From assembly GCA_024509875.1 (NCBI GenBank), contig JAMPIV010012152.1:377501-441500 (forward strand): 64,000 nt of DNA. The letters run 5' to 3'. Under the pieces are notes generated by a model, which was not told the origin of the DNA, did no database searches, and worked only from the letters and a program-made list of their open reading frames with translations. A program made the position numbers and the translations under genes. Positions 10,794 to 20,244 of this stretch are shown here, in pieces (position 1 is the stretch's first letter; each line of letters starts with the position of its first letter). The stretch comes from Oreohelix idahoensis (lineage: Eukaryota; Mollusca; Gastropoda; Stylommatophora; Oreohelicidae).

Positions 10794-12453
10794 GAGTATT
10801 TATGGGATTATCCTCCTCCTTCTTTGACTGTGATCTGGTCTGCACTGTGGCCAATATCACAGGTCTCTTGGGATTCCCCAAGAAGACATATCTACACCCC
10901 AATATTAGAGGGTAGATTGGCTCATTTATCACTGCTGCTTTTATGATTCCTTCCACATATCGCGTTTTCACGTTTATTCGGGCGACGGGAAGTGTCATGG
11001 TAGCTACATCCTTGGTTGCAGTTTGAATCTCCACTGTTTCCGTGGTGTATTGATCGGCCTGCACCAGGTGAGAACTCACAACGGAATCGTAATCCAAACC
11101 GGTATCATATAAACATCTTATAGTGACACCATTACAGATGACATCTTCACACACTGGGGGGTGGTATGGTTCCTGTAATTCTTCAGGTTTGCCCTTCTTT
11201 TCCTTTTTCCCCGATGTCATAGCAGCAAAATGAGGAGGTTTCCTTCTACAATGGTCAGTGTCATGATTGTTCATCTTACAATTTTTACACCACCTTTTTC
11301 CTTGGTTGAAAGATTTTCTTTCATCATATTTCCTTTCATCGAATTGTGGGAATTTATTTTTATTGTCATACCGTGGCCTATCAAATTGGTGCTTACCTTT
11401 ATTTTGATCCCTAGGATCAAATTTATTAAAGTTCTGTGGTGCCCTAAAGTTATCCACCTGTTTCTTTTTATTACCTGTTACCTCTGCTTGAGCTGCTTGA
11501 TACCTTTCAGCAACATTTAGCAACTCACCCAGCCTCTCTGCACCTTGTTCCATGAGAAACTTTCTCAGGTCTGGAGCCATGGACTCTCTTAGTTGCTCTA
11601 TAAGGACCATTTCCTTAAGATCTTGGGTTTTCCCCAGAGAAGTCCATTTCTCCAAGTATGTCTCTATTCGTGCAGAGAACTGGTGATAGGTTTCACCTGA
11701 CAGTAGTTTAGCATTCCTAAATTTTTTTCTATAAAATTCTGCATTCTTTTCATACCTTAACAAAAGAGCCTGCTTTAGCATGTCATAATTTTCCTGATCA
11801 CCTCTGCTCATTTTTGCAAAAACTTCATAAGCTGCCCCACGAAGTCCCTGAGATAACTTTAAGCTCCACCTTTCTCTCTCTAACCCATACGTGGTAGCTA
11901 ATAGTTCATACCTATTTATATAGCTCTCAATATCATCGTCTTTCTCAACAAAATGATCTAAATGAAAATTCATAGCTGAGGTTGAGGCTCCTTGAGTAAC
12001 CGTAGCATCAGAGGCAAAGGGACTGGCACCATTTTCAGGAGCATGGCCTTGAAACTCAAACTCCCTTAGTCGTAACTCATGTTCCCTTTGTAATCTCTTC
12101 TCCTCCTTTTCTGCTTCCCTTTCTGCAGCTAATCTCTTCTCTTCCCTTTCTGCAGCCTGTCTTCTTTCCTCGGCTTCCCTTTCTGCAGCTAATCTTTTGT
12201 CTTCTCTTTCTGCTTCCAATTTCTTAGCCTCAGCCTCAATCTGCAACCTCTTAGTCTCAGCCTCAGCCTCAAACTGTAACTTCTTAATTTCCTTGTCAGC
12301 CTCTAACTTTCTTTCGGCTTCAAACCTTCTTTCTTCGCGTTCAATAAATTTGTCACATTCCGTCGTGACATAAGCAACCATAACTTGCCCATCTAATCCT
12401 AACTCTTTTGCAGTCTGAACAGCGGCAGATCGAAATTTGGCCAGGTCCGCCAT
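10794..12453 (-). CDS. Gag and protease half of GMR1-like Gag-Pol (element C/D)
   Basis: Starts at the ATG at 12453 (MADLAKFRSAAVQTAKELG). Residues about 30-125 form a highly charged Lys/Glu/Arg coiled coil. A capsid region follows (about 150-330) with the spacing of SCAN-type capsid domains (FRNAKLLSGETYHQFSAR..., AERYQAAQ); SCAN domains are known relatives of GMR1-like Gag. Next come a CCHC knuckle (CKNCKMNNHDTDHC), an aspartic protease with CLYDTG and ILGCRYV, and the segment ending NPIN, where element X is inserted. The frame continues past the insertion into 1917-1, so Gag-PR-INT-RT is one reading frame. About 97% identical to the Gag of copy A by eye. Confidence 0.9.
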
Positions 12454-12655
12454 TGTCTATCAGGTAAATTTATACAATGTCTAACCAACAATTCAATCTC
12501 TAAATATATATAATGGACAACACAGGCACCGTGAGCTCAACCTTATTTAATTCCACCCAAGGATACCTTTTAATTCTTATATTCCCTGAAGTGAATTACC
12601 CCCAATATTTTTAATAGTTAAAGATTCAAAATCCCAAGAGCGAGACCCCAATATA
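12454..12655 (-). promoter_or_regulatory. 5' leader and candidate primer-binding site of C/D
   Basis: Between the LTR and the Gag ATG. Read on the minus strand, the LTR end is followed by TATAT and then TGGGGTCTCGCTC. The same arrangement follows the 5' LTRs of A (18041-) and B (51538-), B having TGGGGTCTTGTCC. A TGG a few bases inside the LTR is typical of a tRNA primer site, but I could not assign the tRNA. Confidence 0.55.
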
Positions 12656-15066
12656 TGTGGTGAAGTGGGATGTTATAAATATTTATAGGGGACTTAGTGT
12701 ACTGACTGAGATCAGCTGTGAAGGTATCTATATCTATTAAGAGTAGTGTATTATAGATAACCTTACTTGCTACCACATATCTATATATCTCAGTCAGAAT
12801 TATTCTGGAATAGTGTGATGCTACGTTATGTGTCTAGGGTATGAGTATGGTGAAGTGTAAGTCACAACAACAGACAGATAAACAATTTAATTTAATCCAC
12901 TACTCTTGACAACACTGTGACACTCACATACATATAACACTCTATGAGAATATCTTAAAGGAGTCACTCGTAACTTTTCAAATAACAATATGTATTCAGT
13001 GCTGTCATGAATGTATATGTGTCCTGATTCAAATACAAAGGGAACCAGGAATCACAATCAATGTTAATTACAAGTTATATGTACAGAATTTATCAATATG
13101 AATATTGTAGTGACATATATTATTAAAAATATCCTATGTGTGTCAGTTGTGTAGTAGTGATATGAGGTAATACTGGTTTTGTTTTGTTCAAGCTCTGTTG
13201 GTATTTGTCATCATGACTTCAATAGTTTGTCTTTAGGGACTAGTATTGGAGATGTTCTCAGTTCCTGATATTAAGACAATTAATTTCCCCTCTAAATATT
13301 ATTTTTACAAAGTCATTTCAAGATGAGGGGACATAATGTTGAGCTCAGCTGGCCAATTCGCTTATCTGGCGTGATGGCGGCAGGAAAGGACTCCTCTGCT
13401 CGAATTCTCCTCTGGGCTCAGGAGACACCTCACTGATAGCTAAAAAGACCAAGGAGTATGCTGTCCGACTCTGGATTCAGCAAAGCTCTGACCAGGTGCT
13501 GCTCAGTACCATCAAGACCACGGTCCCTGAAATCAAGAAGGATGTACCTTCTACTTCATAACTAACTTAAACTCTCTTGTTACACTGATCACAACACAGC
13601 ACAAACATTGAGTTCAGAGCGTTAGGCCAACTGTCAGCTTCATTTGAAATACTTTATTCCAGTATTACCCTTCTTAATGGTTACTACGCCTCTGCACTTC
13701 CAGCATTATTTCTTTCTAGTCAATCATCCAGGTGTCAGTGTACTGTTTGGCCATTCCATGCCGTTTTACTTCTCTCCGACACCCTCTGTTCAGGCTGGAG
13801 CATTACAGGCTTTACCTCACGTTTGCCACTGAACTACACATATATATACAGGCATAAATCAACAATTCACATTCAATTTTCATTAAAAGATATTGAATGG
13901 TTCAAGCTTACCACAATTCATACGAATAAACACAGATACGTTGATTAGCAATGAATTCTGGCACAAACTGGCACAAATTCCCATCTGCTTATCTTCCAGG
14001 CTTTTATTTAGCAAAATATAAGCTGGCTTCAACGCACTGATGCTTTATCAAGCTTATTTAAACAAGTGGTTTCGAACTAACGCTTCCAAGTGTGTATATC
14101 AGCGAGTCTGACCAATGAGCCCCGTTTCGACAAGTGTTTGAAAAAATGTTACCTTTCCCCGTCTCCCCTAACAACCAAGATAGTATTTATAGCCCGACCA
14201 ATCGTGGTTAGGCTTTCATTTGTTGCGCTCCAATCAATTTGGAGTTTACATGGTAGGCTATTTCTGTAACGTAAATTTTTTTCAAACACGTTAAAAAAAA
14301 ATCTTATGAGCAGAAATGATTTTATGCTGTCAGGCATCCCCAATATTTTATTTTGGTTATAACTTGTTAATTCCTAGACTATTTGCGTAACGTTTTACAT
14401 ATTCTTTGTCAGCAAACCCTAAGGAACCCAAATATCCAAATTTAAAGGAGCTACGTGGCTGCGTTCAAAATATGCAATTTCTTCTACCACCTGTTTCGAA
14501 GATGTGCTGTCTGGGTACTGTAATGTTTTTAAACCGTAAACCCATCTATTGTTATCTTTCCTAATAAGCGTTTTTTATGATTTTAAAACCTAACTCTGGG
14601 ATGGTTAATGTATTTTATCACTGTCCGTCTGAAAAAAAGTTAGTGCATGGCCTTACACGCGTGATGGCAGCATTTGTGTATCGCGCGACGCGGGTTTAGT
14701 GTTCGGCTTTCTGCCTCTCCCTTCTCGCTATCCTTTTCTACTTGAGTCCATCTGTTCGTTCGTTTTGGTAACGTAATATAATTAATGTTAGGATTAATTT
14801 AGGTCATTACGCAGGGCCTCTCAATGCTTTTCCAAGAAATACAGCACACGTTTCATTGAAGAAAGCGGGTAATAATACAGTAAGCTGTTACTATCAACGT
14901 GAAAGCGTTACAATTTGCAGACGAAGCAGAAAACAAGGGGAATTTCTAGTACATTCTTTGTGACAGCACTGTTATTTTACCATTGCTCTTCTCTTTATTA
15001 ATTTTATTTGTTAGGCTTCATATTTACCTAATAATTTATATATGTGGATTAGAATATTCCACGACA
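12656..15066 (-). repeat. 5' LTR of GMR1-like element C/D
   Basis: 2411 bp. Read on the minus strand it starts TGTCGTGGAATATTC and ends ATATTTATAACATCCCACTT...CCACA. It aligns along its whole length with the LTRs of copy A, with many substitutions and indels (roughly 80-85% by eye). The flanking sequence at 15067 (ACCCC) would be one copy of its target duplication; the partner lies outside the window. Confidence 0.85.
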
Positions 15067-15625
15067 ACCCCTATTCTAGACAGATATATCTAATGATGAC
15101 ATCTTGTTGGGCATAGTTATAGCCAGTGATAGCATAAAATTAAATAACAGTGAAATAAAGTGTTATTAAGATATAGCCATTCTACAACCAGAGTGAGTTC
15201 AACCAGGAGAGAAGAACTTTCTACAAATTTTAAGGACTTTAGATACTTTTGACCATTTTACAAGTGATTTTATTTATTTAATGTTCTAATTAAATTTTAA
15301 GTTCGGTGAAAGTTTTTCACACACAAAAGAAAACCTGTAAAAATAAATTGTAAATATTTACCAGCAGACTTACTTGAATTATTTAAGTTAAGTTACAGTT
15401 CTTGTTGGTAAATAGTTTAGTATTAATAACCCTAGCAGAGCTAATAATATAAACAGAGGAGGATCTTGAGAGGAGAATTTAGGAACTTAGAGTAATACAT
15501 TACCATCTTCTCTAGGAACTTATACAGCTTGATCCTACCTTGGATGTCCATACACCCTTACTCTTTTCAGAGAAGCGGGTATTACTTATAAGACCAGTCT
15601 CTTATCTGGCACTATCCTGGTATCA
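15067..15625. other. Spacer between elements C/D and A
   Basis: About 560 bp of A+T-rich sequence with short ORFs only. I see no gene or repeat in it. Confidence 0.6.
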
Positions 15626-15630
15626 CCTGA

Positions 15631-18040
15631 TGTCGTGTGAAATTCTAATCCACATATATAAATTAAAACGTAAATGTAAAGCCTAACAAATAAATTTAAT
15701 AAAAGGAAAGAAGAATGGTAATGAACAGTGCTGTCACAATGACTGTACTCGAAATCCCCCTTGTTTTCTCCTTCGTCTGCAAATTGTAACGTTTCACGTT
15801 GATAGTAAAAGCCTACTGCTTCAATACCCGCTTTCTACGATAAAACGTGTACTGCCTTTCTAAGAAAAACCTTGAGATACGCAAGCTGACCTATATTTAA
15901 TATTCCATTCATGTCATTTTATACACTAAGTTACCATAAACGAAAGACAGATGGACTAAGGATAGAAAAAAAGGGAGGGGCTGAAAGCCGGAACGCAGGC
16001 AATATTACCACAGTCTCGCGATACACAATTAATGCCACCCCTAACACGCGTGTAAGGCCACAAGCACTAGCTTTTTTCAAATCGACAGTGATAAAAACCA
16101 CTACCCATACGAGAGTTAGGTTTTAAAAAACTTACAAAACGCTTATTGGGAAACATGACATTATGCTGGTTTACGTTTGAAAGCCTGACAGTACCCAGAC
16201 ACCACATCGTATTCGAAGTGAACAGGAGGTAGAAGAAAATGCACATTTTGAACGCAGCCACCTAGCTCCCTTAAATTTATATAATTGGGTTCCTTAGGAC
16301 TTGCTGACAAATAATATGTTAAACGTTACGCAAATAGTCTAGGAATTACCAAATTATAGCCAAAATAAAATGGTGGTGCTGTCAGACAGCACCAAAATCA
16401 GAATCGCTCAGTGGCAGATTTTCACACCACCATTGTACGGGAAATAGGTCCCCATGTTACCTCCTATTTGATTGGCGGAAAGTAAATGTAAGGCTAAACA
16501 CGATTAGTCGGGCTATACATATTGATTCTTTGTTGTTAGGGAAACGTGAGTAGGAGTACTTTTTTTTCAAAAGCTGTGTAAACATGGCACGATTGGTTAG
16601 ACCCGCCAATATAGTCAATCAGAGGCGTCAGGTCAGCACCACATTTTCAAATAAACTTACTAAAGAACCAGTGCGTTGAGCGCCAGTGCATATTTTTCTA
16701 AATAAAAGCCTGGGACATCGGCAGATCGGATTTTGTGCCTATTCATTGCCAGTCAACGTAATTCTGTATTATTTCCATGAATTGTGGTAAGCTTGAAATA
16801 TTTGATATCTTTTTAATGAAAATTGAATGTAAATTGATAATTTATGTCTGTATATATGTGTGGTTCAGTAGCGAACATGAGGTAAAGCCTATATAGTGCT
16901 CCAACCTGAACAGAAGGTGTCGGAGGAAAGTAAAACTACATGGAATTGCCAAACAGTACACTGACACCTATCTTATTGACTAGAAAGAAATAATGCTGGA
17001 ATTGCAGAGGCGTAGTAACCATTAGGGAGGAGTATACTGGTGAAAATTGTTTCAGATGAAGATAGCAGTTGGCCTACCGCTCTGAACTCAGTGTTTGTTA
17101 TGTATTGTGTTCAGTCTGGAAATTTATTATAAATTAGTTCTGAAATAGGAGGTACAACCTTCTTGTTTCAGGGACCGTGGTCCTAAAGTTATTGAGCAGC
17201 ACCTGGTCTGAGCTTTGCTGAATCTAGAGGCTGACAGCATACTCCTGGGTCCAGATAGTGACCAGTGAGGTGTCTCCAGAACACAGGGAGGCTATCGAGC
17301 AGAGGAGTCTTTTCCTGCCGCCATCACGAAAGATAAGCGTCTGTGGCCAGAGGAGCTCAACATTATCCCCCCCCCCCTCAAAATCTGACTTTATAATAAA
17401 ACAGAGGGAAAATACAGTGTTTAAATTGATAGGAACTGTGAACTTTTCCCCATACTATTTCCAAGATAAACAAACACTTGAAGTCATGATGACAAATAAC
17501 AACATAGCTTGAAAAAACAAAACCAGTATTACCTCATATTACTACTACACAACTGACACACATAGGATAATATTAATAAAATATGTCACTACAAGGTTCA
17601 TATTGATAAATTCTGTACATATAAATTGTAATTACAATTGATTGTGATTCCTGGTTCACTTTGTAGTTGAATCAGGACATATATATTAGTGAAAGTAATT
17701 AATACATATTTATATTTGAAACTTTACCAGTGACTCATTTAAGATAGTCTTATAGAGTGTTAAATGTGTGTGAGTGTCACAGTGTTGTCAAGTGTGGTGG
17801 AATAAATTAAATTGTTTATCTGTCTGTTGTTGTTGTGACTTACACTTCATCATATACATACCCTAGACATTTAACGTAGTCATCACAATATTCCAGAATA
17901 ATTCTGACTGAGGTATAATGTGGTAGCAAGTAAGGTTATCTGTAAAACACTACACCTATTAGATACAGATACCTTCACAGCTGATCTCAGTCAGTACACT
18001 AAGTCCCCTATAAATATTTATAACATCCCACTTTACCACA
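15631..18040 (+). repeat. 5' LTR of copy A
   Basis: 2410 bp, TGTCGTGTGAAATTC...TTTACCACA, preceded by CCTGA. A TATA-like CTATAAATATTTATA lies within 40 bp of the 3' end. The short ORFs inside recur in the 3' LTR and are not convincing genes. Confidence 0.92.
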
Positions 18041-18228
18041 TATATTGGGGTCTCGCTCCAGGGATATTGAACTTTCTCCTGTTATAGATATTGGGAATAA
18101 TAAGAATTAAAAGGTATCCTTGGGTGGAAATAAATAACGTTGAGCTCTCAGTGCCTGTGGTGTCTTTGGATAAGTAATATCAGAGTGTATTGTTTAGTTA
18201 GACATTACCTACATTTACCTGTTAGAAA
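18041..18228 (+). promoter_or_regulatory. Leader and candidate primer-binding site of copy A
   Basis: 188-bp leader. TATAT, then TGGGGTCTCGCTCC just inside the LTR. The position fits a tRNA primer site; tRNA not assigned. Confidence 0.55.
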
Positions 18229-20244
18229 ATGGCGGACCTGGCCAAATTTCGATCTGCTGCTGTACAGACTGCGAAAGAGTTAGGAATGGACGGGCAAATT
18301 ATGATTGCTTATGTCACTGCTGAATGTGACAAATATATTGAACGGGAAGAAAGAAGATTAGAAAAAGAGGCCGAAAGAAAGTTAGAGGCTGAGACTAAGA
18401 GGCTGCAGGCTGAGGCTGAGACTAAGAGGTTGCAGATTGAGGCTGACAAAGAGGCTAAGAAATTGGAGGCAGAAAGAGAAGAGAAGAAATTAGCTGCAGA
18501 AAGGGAAGACAAGAGATTAGCTGCAGAGAGGGAGGCAGAAAAGGAGGAGAAGAGATTACAAAGGGAACATGAGTTACGACTAAGGGAGTTTGAGTTTCAA
18601 GGCCATGCTCCTGAAAATGGTGCCAGTCCCTTTACCTCTGATGCCACTGCTAGCCAGGGAGCCTCAACCTCAGCTATGAATTTTCATTTAGATCATTTTG
18701 TTGAGAAAGACGATGATATTGAGAGCTATCTAAATAGATATGAACTATTAGCTACCACATATGGGTTAGAGAGAGAAAGGTGGAGCTTAAAGTTATCTCA
18801 AGGTCTTCGTGGGGCAGCTTATGAAGTTTTTGCCAAAATGAGCAGAGGTGATCAGGAAAATTATGACATGCTAAAGCAGGCTCTTTTGTTAAGATATGAA
18901 AAGAACGCAGAATTTTATAGGAAAAAATTTAGGAATGCTAAACTACTGTCAGGTGAAACCTATCACCAGTTCTCTGCACGGTTAGAGACATACTTGGAGA
19001 AATGGACTTCTCTGGGGAAAACCCAAGATCTTAAGGAAATGGTCCTTATAGAACAATTAAGAGAGTCCATGGCTCCAGACCTGAGAAAGTTTCTCATGGA
19101 ACAAGGTGCAGAGAGGCTGGGTGAGTTGCTAAATGTTGCTGAAAGGTATCAAGCAGCTCAGGCAGAGGTATCAGGTAATAAAAAGAAACAGGTGGAAAAT
19201 TTTAGGGCACCACAGAACTTTAATAAATTTGATCCTAGAGATCAAAACAAAGGTAAGCACCAATTTGATAGGCCACGGTATGACAATAAAAATAAAACCC
19301 CACAATTCGATGAAAGGAAATATGATGAAAGAAAATCTTTCAACCAAGGGAAAAGGTGGTGTAAAAATTGTAAGATGAACAATCATGACACTGACCGTTG
19401 CAGAAGGAACCCTATAGTTATGGCCACCCTTCAGGTCAGGTCGACCTCAAGACAGGAGGAGGATATTATGTTAGATACCACTCCAGAAGAGATGAGGAAG
19501 GCACAGGCTGGGGATAAGACCCTCAAGCCTTGTTTCAGGAAATTGTCAACTTGTCATACAACTCCAGGCAAGGGAGATTTTTACATGAAAAACAAGTTGA
19601 TGTATAGGAAGACTGGAGCTAGATCCAAAGGTCAGGGACAGCTGGTACTTCCTAAAAGATATAGGGCAGAATTAATAAGGAGCCTACATGTGAAACCAGA
19701 TGGGGACCATGAGAAAATAGGTACCATCATCCAAAAGGTGGCTCACAATTATTATTGGCCCAAGGCAAGATGGGACATTGAGAATTTTGTAGAAAGGTGT
19801 AGCATAGCACATGAGGGAACACCCACAAGTGGGAACATTGATCAGGACCTGGACACGCCACGGGGCAAAATTAGGCCTGATAATAAAAAGAAAAATAAAT
19901 TTGATAAAGTGGACCAAATGGAATGGGAAGCCCCTTTTCACGGACAAGCTTCACTTAACTGTTTTACAATGGCCACTATGCGGAGAGTGCAAAAAGATGT
20001 CTTACCCCAGGATAAGCCGAAAATCCCTCAATCGGACTTAAACAAACTGGAGGAAGAAGATGTAGAGAGGAAATCTCTCATCAAGAATTCTAAGTGGGGA
20101 GAAAGCCCCAAGAGAAAAATTGGTAGCGGTCGTTTTGTGCATGATAATTCTGGGAAGAAAAATCATCACTATAGCGCTTCGAGTGGAAGAGACCATACCG
20201 GTGCATGGACAAATAGGTCCACAAAATTAAAGGTCCATATGTAG
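18229..20244 (+). CDS. Gag fused to altered zinc domain and DDE-replacing module (copy A)
   Basis: 671 aa from the ATG at 18229. Residues about 30-125: charged coiled coil. About 150-330: SCAN-type capsid. About 378-391: CCHC knuckle (CKNCKMNNHDTDRC). Directly after it the protease is missing: CRRNP joins sequence that follows protease in C (ATLQVRS), a deletion of about 130 codons. About 420-527: linker and zinc-domain-like region (LHVKPDGDH; CSIAH in place of CPEC). 528-671 (19810-20241): a module beginning HEGTPT with no DDE motifs, which in copy B is about 60% identical, in frame, and ends at the equivalent stop. The integrase C-terminus resumes in the -1 frame at 20226. Flanks are about 97-98% identical to C/D while the middle is far more diverged, so A is a mosaic. 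Confidence 0.85.
   Translation: MADLAKFRSAAVQTAKELGMDGQIMIAYVTAECDKYIEREERRLEKEAERKLEAETKRLQAEAETKRLQIEADKEAKKLEAEREEKKLAAEREDKRLAAEREAEKEEKRLQREHELRLREFEFQGHAPENGASPFTSDATASQGASTSAMNFHLDHFVEKDDDIESYLNRYELLATTYGLERERWSLKLSQGLRGAAYEVFAKMSRGDQENYDMLKQALLLRYEKNAEFYRKKFRNAKLLSGETYHQFSARLETYLEKWTSLGKTQDLKEMVLIEQLRESMAPDLRKFLMEQGAERLGELLNVAERYQAAQAEVSGNKKKQVENFRAPQNFNKFDPRDQNKGKHQFDRPRYDNKNKTPQFDERKYDERKSFNQGKRWCKNCKMNNHDTDRCRRNPIVMATLQVRSTSRQEEDIMLDTTPEEMRKAQAGDKTLKPCFRKLSTCHTTPGKGDFYMKNKLMYRKTGARSKGQGQLVLPKRYRAELIRSLHVKPDGDHEKIGTIIQKVAHNYYWPKARWDIENFVERCSIAHEGTPTSGNIDQDLDTPRGKIRPDNKKKNKFDKVDQMEWEAPFHGQASLNCFTMATMRRVQKDVLPQDKPKIPQSDLNKLEEEDVERKSLIKNSKWGESPKRKIGSGRFVHDNSGKKNHHYSASSGRDHTGAWTNRSTKLKVHM
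19810..20241 (+). other. DDE-replacing module, copy A
   Basis: 144 codons where the integrase catalytic core should be. Stretches shared with B: HEGTPT, QDLxTPRG, VEWExPFH (A reads MEWEAPFH), MATMRxVQ, KIGSGRFV, and GRDxTGxxxN. Rich in Lys/Arg, no predicted membrane segment. The other two plus-strand frames contain no integrase motifs, so this is not a frameshifted DDE core. I do not recognise the family. Confidence 0.7.

Larger units (their letters stand above)
1..15066 (-). mobile_element. GMR1-like Ty3/gypsy element C/D, interrupted by element X
   Basis: Minus-strand LTR retrotransposon: 5' LTR 12656-15066, leader 12454-12655, Gag-PR 10799-12453, and INT-RT 1917 down to the window edge. 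The two coding halves are separated by element X (1923-10793). Removing X and one copy of the duplicated GAGTA restores a continuous frame across the junction, which shows that C and D are one element. The integrase precedes the reverse transcriptase. That is the reverse of ordinary Ty3/gypsy order and is the hallmark of the GMR1 group (established for deuterostome elements). RNase H, the polypurine tract and the 3' LTR lie to the left of the window. Confidence 0.9.

Noticed and set aside
18041..18064. Assignment of the primer tRNA for the GMR1-like copies
   Set aside because: The position is right and the sequence begins TGG, but I could not match the following bases confidently to a tRNA 3' end.
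19810..20241. Module of copy A as a frameshifted DDE core
   Set aside because: The other plus-sense frames show no TDNGSQF, VDLVGP or GQVERF-type motifs, and the segment is over 100 bp shorter than the core in C/D.
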